A stretch of 9,493 bases of DNA from Leptospira_B sp964571605. Lineage in GTDB: Bacteria; Spirochaetota; Leptospiria; Leptospirales; Leptospiraceae. Location of the stretch: NCBI GenBank assembly GCA_964571605.1, contig CAZNCS010000159.1, positions 1 through 9,493 on the forward strand, given 5' to 3'. Within the stretch, counting starts at the first letter, position 1; every line of letters starts with the position of its first letter. This document shows, piece by piece, positions 1-5,938 of this stretch. The notes under the pieces were generated by a model, which was given only the letters and a program-made list of their open reading frames with translations, did not search any database and had not been told where the DNA came from. A program made the position numbers and the translations under genes.

Positions 1-2
1 TC

Positions 3-1103
3 CTACCTTCCTATAATCCCTTCTGCTTCCGGATGGAAACGATAAATATAATACGGTCCTCGGCTCAAAATGGTACTATCCAATTGTAGGAATACTTCGT
101 TCAAAGCGCTGCAAGTTAGATACATATAACCGTCCGGAGCATAGGAAAAACCATCCGGCCAACGAAAGGAAGGATCCTTGAACAGTGTGTTCATCTTTTT
201 TGTAGTAGGATCTATTAGATTTATCGCAGAATGTTCTGCATCTGTTACATAGATATTTCCGCTCAAATCGATACTGATTCCGTCGCTCATACTTTTAAGA
301 GAATAGGTTTCCACCTGTGCTGCAAGTTGCGTTGCAGTGAGGCTCGTGTCCCTGAGCACGGAAGTTTTAGCCCGGTACAATTCTCCCGATGTAAAAGGAG
401 CGAAATACAACCACTCTCTATTTTGGTCCAGGGCTATAGAATCGGCGTTAAAAATAATCGGAACTCCTGCGACTTCGAAAGGAGATCCGTTCACAACGAT
501 TTCGTTCCTTTCTCCCGTGACAGATGCCTGACCTTTCAGAAGGCGTCTCGCTTTCTTAGTTGTAATATTATACACCACGAGTCCCGGATCCGGAATAATA
601 GGACTTGTGTCCGTAATATAAATTGTTTCAGTTACGGTATCCACTTGCATGTCGTTAAATAGAGAATCTTTGGGAGCGATATCATTCGGGAAATTGTATT
701 CGTGAATCACAGCCCCGGTTAAGATATCGAATGCATAGATTTTAGGCGGCGTTCCTATTCCTAAATTTCCATAATCCAAGGTCCAGAGCCGTCCTTTATC
801 ATCCGTACGAATGGATAAAACCGTATTAAAATTATTTTGAAATGCCTGGTTCGGAAAAGGTAAAACCTGTCCGTTTTTTAATTCAGCCACTTTAATCGGA
901 GGAGTTCCCTGGGGGAAAAATGAAAAAAAGATTCTTCCGTCGGAAGTGGCGCTGATATTGCCGGGTGGCCGATCCAATTGAATTACTTTTTCCAAAGAAG
1001 AATTTGGATATTTCGGAATTGTAGTCCTATCTTCTAAATTTGTAGTCTCGCAATTTTGAATCAGTATAAAAAGCGATATCGGTATGATCCATTTTTTTAG
1101 CAT
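3..1103 (-). CDS. Predicted lipoprotein, major royal jelly/yellow protein-like beta-propeller
   Basis: This is a complete 366-residue gene. Residues 1-18 form a lipoprotein signal peptide: K3-K4, a hydrophobic stretch, then a spirochaete-type lipobox ending IQNC with Cys18 as the lipidation site. The rest matches the MRJP/yellow family (called L-dopachrome tautomerase-related in bacteria), a six-bladed propeller related to SMP-30/gluconolactonases. Visible hallmarks are GRLWTLDYG (104-112), SLFNDMQVD (147-155), IYITDT (161-166), the LYFAPFTSGELYR stretch (232-244), SDGISID (273-279) and WPDGF (315-319). The fold and export are well supported. The substrate is unknown, because insect members range from enzymes to amine or royal-jelly binding proteins. 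The start is supported by AGGAG six bases upstream. The gene is divergent from the transporter at 1493. Nothing adjacent suggests a catabolic operon. Lipid attachment implies a membrane-anchored periplasmic or surface protein. Confidence 0.85.
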   Translation of the reverse strand: MLKKWIIPISLFILIQNCETTNLEDRTTIPKYPNSSLEKVIQLDRPPGNISATSDGRIFFSFFPQGTPPIKVAELKNGQVLPFPNQAFQNNFNTVLSIRTDDKGRLWTLDYGNLGIGTPPKIYAFDILTGAVIHEYNFPNDIAPKDSLFNDMQVDTVTETIYITDTSPIIPDPGLVVYNITTKKARRLLKGQASVTGERNEIVVNGSPFEVAGVPIIFNADSIALDQNREWLYFAPFTSGELYRAKTSVLRDTSLTATQLAAQVETYSLKSMSDGISIDLSGNIYVTDAEHSAINLIDPTTKKMNTLFKDPSFRWPDGFSYAPDGYMYLTCSALNEVFLQLDSTILSRGPYYIYRFHPEAEGIIGR

Positions 1104-1492
1104 ATGATTCTCCTAACCTTTTATATCATATACTTTCAGTTAGGAAAGGTCGTCCGTCTTATCTAAGTCGAACGTCCGAGTTTGAGAAACCGAACTATTT
1201 GATTTTTGGACACTTAGAATTTTCTTATTTCGTTACGTTCTAAAAAATCCGTAATCTTAATACAAAACCGAGTATAAGTATCGAAACTCTATAAAATTAT
1301 TCCATACTTATATGCGTCTTACATTTCTAGAAAGTTTTACCTTAGATAATATAAGGACTGTTATAATTAACTGCATTCTTCTCCCTTAGTTCTCATTCGA
1401 AAAATATAATTTGCTTGGAAGCTGACGCATTGCGGCCTATACTGTCAAAGTAACTCCCGACTTTCGGAACTGTGTATTGAGTCGGAAAGGTT
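1104..1492. other. Divergent intergenic region between the lipoprotein and transporter genes
   Basis: This 389-bp A+T-rich stretch has no supportable gene on either strand. It must hold the promoters of both flanking genes. TATAAT-like boxes for rightward transcription occur at 1362-1367 and 1405-1410, but neither has a convincing -35 element at the usual spacing. A perfect 9-bp inverted repeat, TATAAGTAT (1273-1281) and ATACTTATA (1304-1312), sits near its middle and could be an operator or hairpin. The repeat at 1111-1145 is listed separately. Confidence 0.5.
1111..1145 (-). promoter_or_regulatory. Inverted repeat covering the ribosome binding site of the MRJP-like lipoprotein gene
   Basis: TCCTAAC and GTTAGGA form a perfect 7-bp inverted repeat (1139-1145 with 1111-1117) separated by 21 bases. 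Read on the minus strand, the downstream arm GTTAGGA contains the AGGA of the Shine-Dalgarno AGGAG for the start at 1103. If the transcript begins upstream of the first arm, the hairpin would occlude the ribosome binding site. A TATGAT box lies inside the loop on the same strand. If that is the real -10 element, the first arm is not transcribed and the repeat would be a DNA site instead. The repeat is seen directly; its function is inferred. Confidence 0.35.
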
Positions 1493-2797
1493 ATGCGAAA
1501 TCAAAATCCTTTTACTCTAAAAACGAAAACGGGGCATTCTATGCGCGAAAACCAAGTAAAAGTATACGGCTACAGATGGGTAATTCTTGGTCTATACGCA
1601 TTAGTGACGGCGATTATTCAAATTCAGTGGCTGACTTTCGCCTCTGTCGCCCGGGAAGCAAAAGTATTTTATGGTGTGAGCGCTTTCCAAATCGACTTCC
1701 TCTCCATGATATTTATGGGAGTTTTCGTTCTATTGGCCATCCCAGTATCCTATATTATTGATACGTATGGAATCAGAATCGGAGTTGGAATCGGAGCAGT
1801 TTTAACCGCAGGATTCGGGCTACTTAAGGGCCTATACGCTGCGGATTTTAGCGTTGTTGTCTTTTCTCAAATCGGTCTTGCGATCGCTCAGCCGTTCATA
1901 TTAAACGCAGTCACAAAAGTAAGTGTACAATGGTTTCCAATTATGGAAAGAGCTACTGCTGTGGCAATCGGCACCTTAGCTCAATTTATCGGAATCATTG
2001 TAGTAATGGTCGTAACCCCTAGACTAATAGGAGAGATAGATCCGGATCCAAATGCGATCCCCGGAATTTTACTCAATTACGGAATCGTTTCTGTACTAGG
2101 TGCGATTTTATTCTTAGCGTTTTTCCGAGAAAAACCCCCGACTTCTCCCAGCATTCACGGGGAAGATACTAAAATCCAGGTTTTAGCGGGACTCAAACAT
2201 ATTCTAAAACAAAAAGATATGCAAAGAGCTTTATTATTATTTTTGATCGGACTCGGTGTTTTTAACGCGATTAGCACTTGTATCGATCAGATCTGTGAGT
2301 CCAAAGGTTTGAATATGACTCAATCAGGAGACATCGCAGGAATGATGCTAATGTCCGGAATTATCGGAGGGATTGTTGTTCCATTAATTTCCGATAAAAT
2401 CGGAAGAAGACAACCTTTCATTTTAGTTGCGATGGCGGGATTTTTACCTGGAATACTCTTACTAGCTTTCGCTCAGGATTATTCTTTAGTATTAGCCGGA
2501 TCTTTTCTGGTTGGATTTTTCTTATTAGGAATCGGAGCGCCGATCGGATTCCAGTATTGCGCAGAAATCACTTCTCCTGCTCCTGAATCTTCTTCCCAAG
2601 GTTTATTATTGCTGATTGGACAGATTTCCGGAATTATCTTCATCATTGGAATGAACAAATTGGGAATCGATTTGTTCCTGAAAATTTTTATCGGATTGGG
2701 AGCGATAAATTTAGCGATCTCGTTTCTATTAAAAGAATCTCCTATGATGGATTATAGCGAAGAACGAGTGAAAGAAAAATCTTTATCGCGCAAATAA
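1493..2797 (+). CDS. Major facilitator superfamily transporter, FLVCR/SLC49-like
   Basis: This 434-residue inner-membrane protein has the hydrophobicity of a 12-helix MFS carrier, with a polar loop at about 213-243 between the two six-helix halves. The family resemblance is to the FLVCR (feline leukaemia virus subgroup C receptor) branch. The relevant stretches are IQW in helix 1 (44-46), FYGVSAFQIDFLSMIFM (59-75), AQPFIL (132-137) followed by VQWFP, and GFQYCAEIT (352-360) followed by SSSQGLLL. An MFS motif A variant, SDKIGRR (300-306), follows helix 8. Animal FLVCR proteins carry choline or ethanolamine and were earlier described as haem exporters; the bacterial substrate is unknown. Start choice: ATG 1493 has GGAAAGG only two bases away, while Met17 (ATG 1541) has a weak GGGG six bases away, so the start is uncertain. 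The gene is monocistronic, divergent from the lipoprotein gene and followed by a strong terminator. Confidence 0.85.
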   Translation: MRNQNPFTLKTKTGHSMRENQVKVYGYRWVILGLYALVTAIIQIQWLTFASVAREAKVFYGVSAFQIDFLSMIFMGVFVLLAIPVSYIIDTYGIRIGVGIGAVLTAGFGLLKGLYAADFSVVVFSQIGLAIAQPFILNAVTKVSVQWFPIMERATAVAIGTLAQFIGIIVVMVVTPRLIGEIDPDPNAIPGILLNYGIVSVLGAILFLAFFREKPPTSPSIHGEDTKIQVLAGLKHILKQKDMQRALLLFLIGLGVFNAISTCIDQICESKGLNMTQSGDIAGMMLMSGIIGGIVVPLISDKIGRRQPFILVAMAGFLPGILLLAFAQDYSLVLAGSFLVGFFLLGIGAPIGFQYCAEITSPAPESSSQGLLLLIGQISGIIFIIGMNKLGIDLFLKIFIGLGAINLAISFLLKESPMMDYSEERVKEKSLSRK

Positions 2798-2818
2798 AGT
2801 TTTAATTCTTATCGAGAC

Positions 2819-2856
2819 AAAAAAGCCCGAGTGAATATTTTTGCGCGGGCTTTTTT
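2819..2856 (+). terminator. Rho-independent terminator of the MFS transporter gene
   Basis: AAAAAAGCCCG (2819-2829) pairs perfectly with CGGGCTTTTTT (2846-2856) around a 16-base loop, giving a G+C-rich stem followed by a T run. It starts 21 bases after the transporter stop codon. The A run on the opposite side means it could also act on leftward transcripts. Confidence 0.9.
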
Positions 2857-2871
2857 ATTAAAAAAACAAGT

Positions 2872-2990
2872 CGGTTCCCAAGTGATTCGAACGAAGTGAG
2901 AATTGTATCGAGGGAACTTTATTCGGCAAATTCTATTCTACAAGGACCTTTCGATACAATTTCCGCTTCGCAGAAATCACTCAAGCTCCG
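2872..2990. repeat. Long imperfect inverted-repeat element, possible non-autonomous (MITE- or REP-like) repeat
   Basis: Two 30-base arms, 2882-2911 and 2951-2980, are imperfect reverse complements with 23 of 30 positions matching. These include an uninterrupted 11-base AATTGTATCGA block and the terminal GTGATT. Weaker symmetry extends outward to CGG/CCG at 2872-2874 and 2988-2990. The spacer between the arms is 39 bases. No coding frame is evident and there is no transposase. The element begins 16 bases after the transporter's terminator. The mismatches interrupt the helix in small blocks, as in a decayed or compensating hairpin. It may be a dispersed repeat, the remnant of one, or the fold of an untranslated RNA; the sequence alone does not decide. 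Confidence 0.55.
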
Positions 2991-3005
2991 ATTTTCATTC
3001 TTCTT

Positions 3006-3029
3006 TCTAAAGTCTAAAAAAACTTTAGA
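3006..3029. other. Small perfect hairpin
   Basis: TCTAAAGT (3006-3013) and ACTTTAGA (3022-3029) form a perfect 8-bp stem with an 8-base A-rich loop. On the plus strand it is followed by CCCTTTT, so it might be a weak back-up terminator. On the minus strand there is no T run. No gene abuts it on either side. Confidence 0.3.
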
Positions 3030-3438
3030 CCCTTTTGCAGCTCTACACCTTTGCGTGAGTTAGTTTTAATACATTCAAAGTCGCGAAGCGCTAAGATAAA
3101 AAATTTAACACGTACGAAACACGCCGCGTTCTCCGCGACTCCGCGTGGACCCAACCTCTCCCGGCCTCTCCACTCTGCGTGCCGAAGTCAGGTTTGAATC
3201 GGAAGAAATAAGATTAGAATCAGAAACAACAAGGAAATTAAGATCGCCATCAAAGGACGAACGACCTGATACGATTTCCAAAGTCGAAGTTTATAATTTT
3301 TTTGGATCTTCATACGGCCCTATGTATTAGATAACCGTTAGAAACTCTCTTGCAGTCATTGATCGGATTTTTTATTTAGAATCCGTCCCAAAATATTCGA
3401 ACCTTTTATCCCTTAGGACACAAGACCTTTTACAAAAA

Positions 3439-3528
3439 TTATTTTCTGGATCTTTTTCTGATCCAGAGTCCGTATAAAATCCCGACCAAAAATCCGGATA
3501 CAATTACTACGATTAAAATCGGGTCCAT
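3439..3528 (-). CDS. Putative 29-residue single-pass membrane micro-protein
   Basis: From ATG at 3528 to TAA at 3439 the minus strand encodes 29 residues. They are MDP, then an unbroken hydrophobic helix (about residues 4-22: ILIVVIVSGFLVGILYGLW), then a strongly basic tail RKRSRK. This is the composition of a genuine small membrane protein with its tail in the cytoplasm under the positive-inside rule. It lies 40 bases beyond the stop of the Asp-box lipoprotein gene on the same strand, so it could be its last cistron. The ribosome binding site is poor: GGAAAG is only one base from the ATG. A hairpin overlaps its last codons. No family is recognised. The alternative is a chance open frame, since 29 codons is short. 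Confidence 0.45.
   Translation of the reverse strand: MDPILIVVIVSGFLVGILYGLWIRKRSRK
3440..3467 (-). terminator. Possible intrinsic terminator at the end of the minus-strand lipoprotein group
   Basis: TCTGGATC (3445-3452) and GATCCAGA (3460-3467) form a perfect 8-bp stem with a 7-base loop. On the minus strand the stem is followed, after a short A-rich gap, by ATTTTTG. The hairpin overlaps the basic C-terminal codons and nearly reaches the stop codon of the 29-residue frame. The gap before the T run makes it a weak terminator candidate. Confidence 0.4.
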
Positions 3529-3552
3529 ACTTTCCAGATTTTAGAAAGAACG

Positions 3553-3568
3553 ATTCTTTACGAAGAAT
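3553..3568 (-). other. Short hairpin directly after the lipoprotein stop codon
   Basis: ATTCTT (3553-3558) and AAGAAT (3563-3568) form a 6-bp A+T-rich stem with a TACG loop on the plus strand (CGTA on the minus). It starts at the base after the stop codon of the gene ending at 3569. On the minus strand it is followed by CGTTCTTTCT, not a clean T run, so termination here would be leaky at best. Confidence 0.25.
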
Positions 3569-4801
3569 TTATTTCGACTTACTTGCGATCGAAGTAATTT
3601 CTGCTGTTATTCCGGAGACGGTCAGATAATTCCAATTGGAAGGACTCGTAGGAGAACCATTTGCCCAAGCAATCGACCCGGAATCTCCTACAGTTACAAT
3701 TTTTCCTAATTTAGAACTGTAAGCAGCCGACATCCATTCAAAATATCCTGCGGTAGGCCCACAGTCACCTAATGTTGTTAATACAGTCCAACTCGCTCCT
3801 TGGTCGGAGGAATAGGCCCATTTGCAATTGTTTCCAAAAGTATAAAGTTTGGAGCCGTTATCCGCAATCCCATTGGGACGATCCGTACCAAAACCTAGAC
3901 TAACACTTGCTGGCCATTTTCCAGTTGCTCCTAATTTGGCAGTGACTGCATTGCCGGTGCTTGCTAAATTTCCGAATACATGGAAAGAACCGTTGCGAGA
4001 AGGAAACAATTGAAAAGTATTTAATTCGTAAACACCGGAACTTGGAGGACCATATGCTAAATTTTCTAAAGAATTGCCCGAGCCATTCGGAAAACTTTGC
4101 AATCCGCTTGTAGGATTATTCGGATCGTATTCTAAAGCGGCCACATAGGAACCGTATTCAGCAGGACAATACAATTTACTATTATAAAAAGTAACATAGC
4201 AAGAACCGTTAGAACTTCCATAATCGAATTCGGGCAGACCTTCCATCGTAGTCCAAGTAACTCCATCGTTACTTCGAATGATATACAAACGATCTGCCGA
4301 ACCTGAACTCGTGCCGAGTTTTGTTCCAGCCGCGATAAAGGTATTCACACCACCATAACTTCCAAAATTTATAGAGCGTAAAGGTAGATTGGTAGAATAT
4401 CCAGAATCGACCGGTGCTGAAATCTGAGTCCAGGTTTCCGCATCTTTACTGGTCCAAATTCCAGTATTGTTTGAGCGGACAGTATAATCCGCTGTCAAAG
4501 TTCCCACGACTACCCAGGTTCCGTTTCCATATGCAACCGAGTATAAATTTCCACCGGAACACCCAGGAAACACAGCGGCCCCCGATTGGGAGGTCCAAGT
4601 TTCGCCGTCATCGCTCTTCCATATGGTGCATCCCAAACCGACTGCAAGAAATTCAGTGCCTGAATTGGAAGCGGCAGTATTGGATACGACTAAATCCAGA
4701 GAGAGACCCACTATAGATTTGGAGGAATCTAGAGAAACTTCCTTTGCCTGATTACAGTATAATACGAGGAATAAATTCAGAAGGATTATGTTTCTTTTCA
4801 T
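3569..4801 (-). CDS. Predicted lipoprotein with sialidase-type Asp-box repeats
   Basis: This 410-residue exported protein starts with K2-R3, a hydrophobic core and LVLYC, making Cys16 the likely lipidation site; Tyr at -1 is unusual, so lipidation is less certain than export. The mature part carries four Asp-box (BNR-like, SxDxGxxW) motifs: SDDGETW (63-69), SKDAETW (118-124, Gly replaced by Ala), SNDGVTW (177-183) and SDQGASW (332-338). It also has recurrent strand pairs such as WVVVG and FIAAGT. This predicts a beta-propeller like those of sialidases and photosystem stability factor-type proteins. No sialidase arginine triad or FRIP motif is evident, so a glycosidase role is not claimed. Six mature cysteines beyond Cys16 (58, 81, 201, 212, 326, 347) could form disulfides. 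AAGG seven bases before the ATG supports the start. The biological function is unknown. Confidence 0.82.
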   Translation of the reverse strand: MKRNIILLNLFLVLYCNQAKEVSLDSSKSIVGLSLDLVVSNTAASNSGTEFLAVGLGCTIWKSDDGETWTSQSGAAVFPGCSGGNLYSVAYGNGTWVVVGTLTADYTVRSNNTGIWTSKDAETWTQISAPVDSGYSTNLPLRSINFGSYGGVNTFIAAGTKLGTSSGSADRLYIIRSNDGVTWTTMEGLPEFDYGSSNGSCYVTFYNSKLYCPAEYGSYVAALEYDPNNPTSGLQSFPNGSGNSLENLAYGPPSSGVYELNTFQLFPSRNGSFHVFGNLASTGNAVTAKLGATGKWPASVSLGFGTDRPNGIADNGSKLYTFGNNCKWAYSSDQGASWTVLTTLGDCGPTAGYFEWMSAAYSSKLGKIVTVGDSGSIAWANGSPTSPSNWNYLTVSGITAEITSIASKSK

Positions 4802-4818
4802 ACCGGAGCCTTATCCCA

Positions 4819-5151
4819 TTACAACAATCCGGAGAAATTTTTTGCACCAACTTTTGGCATTTTTGGAAAAGTATTTATTTCTAAATTTACAGTGTTCGTT
4901 TTGAAATCCCGGGCAGATTCAGTTGCCGGAGGGATCCAATTTACAGTCCGGCTCCAAAATCCGAGGGCAATATCGAAATATTGTTCCGAGATAACGCTGG
5001 CCAATGCTCTTTAGGTCCGGATTCTTCCGATTTAAGTTCGTATAACTGTAATCGTATTCTTTTGGTCTCCGAAAAGTTCATGAAACGCGGTCCGAAACGC
5101 TTCCGCAAATTCCAGCTTTGTAGGAAGAGTAGAATCTTCGGAAGAATCCAT
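4819..5151 (-). pseudogene. Possible decayed gene upstream of the Asp-box lipoprotein
   Basis: From ATG 5151, one minus-strand frame reads 39 codons of protein-like sequence (MDSSEDSTLPTKLEFAEAF onward, then HELFGD) before TAA at 5032-5034. A second TAA follows at 5011-5013, and the same frame then stays open to TAA at 4819, encoding SVISEQYFDIALGFW and more. Between the two halves the neighbouring frame is the one that reads plausibly (KRIRLQLYELKSEESGPKEHW). The pattern fits one gene of about 110 codons with a base gained near 5065 and a base lost near 5000, but no family is recognised. It could also be non-coding leader DNA. The last segment alone, with a TTG start at 5004, would end 17 bases before the lipoprotein start. 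Weak evidence overall. Confidence 0.3.
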
Positions 5152-5215
5152 TCCTTCAATCTAAAAGATTCTCATACTTTCGTAAGAGAATTTAACCCGT
5201 CAGAGATCGAATAAA

Positions 5216-5232
5216 AATCCTAAGAAAGGATT
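5216..5232 (+). other. Short leader hairpin upstream of the FlaA-like gene
   Basis: AATCCT (5216-5221) and AGGATT (5227-5232) form a perfect 6-bp stem with an AAGAA loop, 33 bases before the GTG start at 5266. Its second arm contains the only AAAGGA in the vicinity. A GTG that follows it in frame at 5233 meets TAG at 5239, so it cannot be the start of the FlaA-like protein. A regulatory role is speculative. Confidence 0.25.
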
Positions 5233-5265
5233 GTGTTATAGAAAGAATCCACCGAAATCTATATT

Positions 5266-5931
5266 GTGGACTCGGAACAAAACAGAAAAAAACAAATATC
5301 GTTTGTACGCGTATTTTTGTTTTTACTTTTATCCTTATCCCCTCTCTGCCCGGAATTCGCAAAAGATCTTCCCGGAATTTATAAAGAAGTACTAGTACAA
5401 GATTTCGAATCCGGATCGTTCGGAGACGAAAACGTTAAGGCCATACTAGGACCGGACTTCACCCCCGAAGTTCGAATTTCCACCGTCTTCCGTACACCGG
5501 AAAGAGAATCGGAAAAATCCTTGTATGTGGAAGTCGCTGCGGAAAAAAATCAATCCTTTCAGATTCTATTTAAAAATCCTTGGTCTTCCCAAGAGTTCGT
5601 GAAAGAATTCATTTTCCATTTGTATTCGAATGAAGGTGGGGGATCTCTTTACGTATTGGTAAGAGATTCCAGTCTAGAGATTAAAAAATTACTGATAACT
5701 CATTTTAATTTTTCCGGATGGAAAAAAATATCGATCGATATATCCAGAAAGACAAGACAAGACGATATAGTGACTCATAAAAGTTCCGAATTAACTCTAT
5801 TAGGATTTTTGTATGAAGCTCCCTTCGAACGAAAAAGAGGCACGAGAGAAGTTTTTGTTTTAGACGATATCTTGGCAAAAATACGATCCAAATATTTACT
5901 TTTCCCGGGTGAAAAAACTCTCGTAAAATAA
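5266..5931 (+). CDS. FlaA-family (flagellar filament outer layer) secreted protein
   Basis: This 221-residue protein has a signal peptide: basic RKK (7-9), hydrophobic FVRVFLFLLLSLSPL, and probable cleavage after EFA (Ala32). The mature part follows the FlaA sheath-protein pattern: an opening VLVQDFESG, a middle with FIFHLYSNEGGGSLYVLVRD, FSGWKKISIDI (about 149-159), LTLLGFLYEAPFE and a closing VFVLDDI. FlaA proteins coat the periplasmic flagellar filaments of spirochaetes. In Leptospira the classical flaA1/flaA2 pair is a separate locus, so this is probably an additional paralogue; whether it joins the filament is not shown. The start is GTG at 5266, forced by an in-frame TAG at 5239 and the signal peptide, but it lacks a clear Shine-Dalgarno. 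No other flagellar gene is nearby. It is convergent with the dehydrogenase, 3 bp apart. Confidence 0.75.
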   Translation: MDSEQNRKKQISFVRVFLFLLLSLSPLCPEFAKDLPGIYKEVLVQDFESGSFGDENVKAILGPDFTPEVRISTVFRTPERESEKSLYVEVAAEKNQSFQILFKNPWSSQEFVKEFIFHLYSNEGGGSLYVLVRDSSLEIKKLLITHFNFSGWKKISIDISRKTRQDDIVTHKSSELTLLGFLYEAPFERKRGTREVFVLDDILAKIRSKYLLFPGEKTLVK

Positions 5932-5938
5932 TTTTTAC
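5923..5938. terminator. Weak bidirectional hairpin spanning both convergent stop codons
   Basis: GTAAAA (5923-5928) and TTTTAC (5933-5938) form a 6-bp A+T-rich stem with a TAAT loop. It contains the TAA of the FlaA-like gene (5929-5931) and the TAA of the dehydrogenase gene (5935-5937 on the minus strand). The convergent genes need termination in both directions and no stronger structure lies between them, but the stem has only two G-C pairs, so it is a weak candidate. Confidence 0.25.

Larger units (their letters stand above)
2857..3438. other. Intergenic region with repeats and no supportable gene
   Basis: This region holds the inverted-repeat element (2872-2990), the hairpin at 3006-3029 and a patch from about 3040 to 3190 that is richer in G+C than its surroundings. 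The patch carries three related decamer-like motifs: ACCTTTGCGTG (3047-3057), ACTCCGCGTG (3138-3147) and ACTCTGCGTG (3172-3181). Strings of this CTYTGCGTG type recur between genes in many bacterial genomes, as far as I recall, so this may be dispersed-repeat debris. A further short dyad, CGGATT/AATCCG, lies at 3364-3385 without a T run. The short open frame at 3145-3330 is not convincing. Confidence 0.45.

Noticed and set aside
231..662. Open plus-strand frame opposite the MRJP-like gene
   Set aside because: It is antisense to a well-supported gene, with cysteine- and arginine-rich, non-protein-like composition and no family resemblance.
1477..1761. Plus-strand frame with TTG start overlapping the transporter's 5' part
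   Set aside because: It is an out-of-frame shadow of the clear membrane protein at 1493-2797, with low-complexity composition.
2872..3190. CRISPR array or tRNA/small structured RNA gene in the long intergenic region
   Set aside because: There are no regularly spaced direct repeats and no cloverleaf or CCA end; the symmetry seen is one inverted repeat and short scattered motifs.
3145..3330. 61-codon plus-strand frame in the repeat-rich intergenic region
   Set aside because: The content is repetitive Glu/Arg/Ser, there is no ribosome binding site, and it begins inside the G+C-rich repeat patch.
3569..4801. Sialidase activity for the Asp-box protein
   Set aside because: Asp-boxes occur in many non-catalytic propellers, and no arginine triad, FRIP motif or catalytic Tyr/Glu pair could be recognised.
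4981..5214. 77-codon plus-strand frame upstream of the FlaA-like gene
   Set aside because: Its composition is unlike real proteins, there is no ribosome binding site, and it overlaps the more protein-like minus-strand segments.
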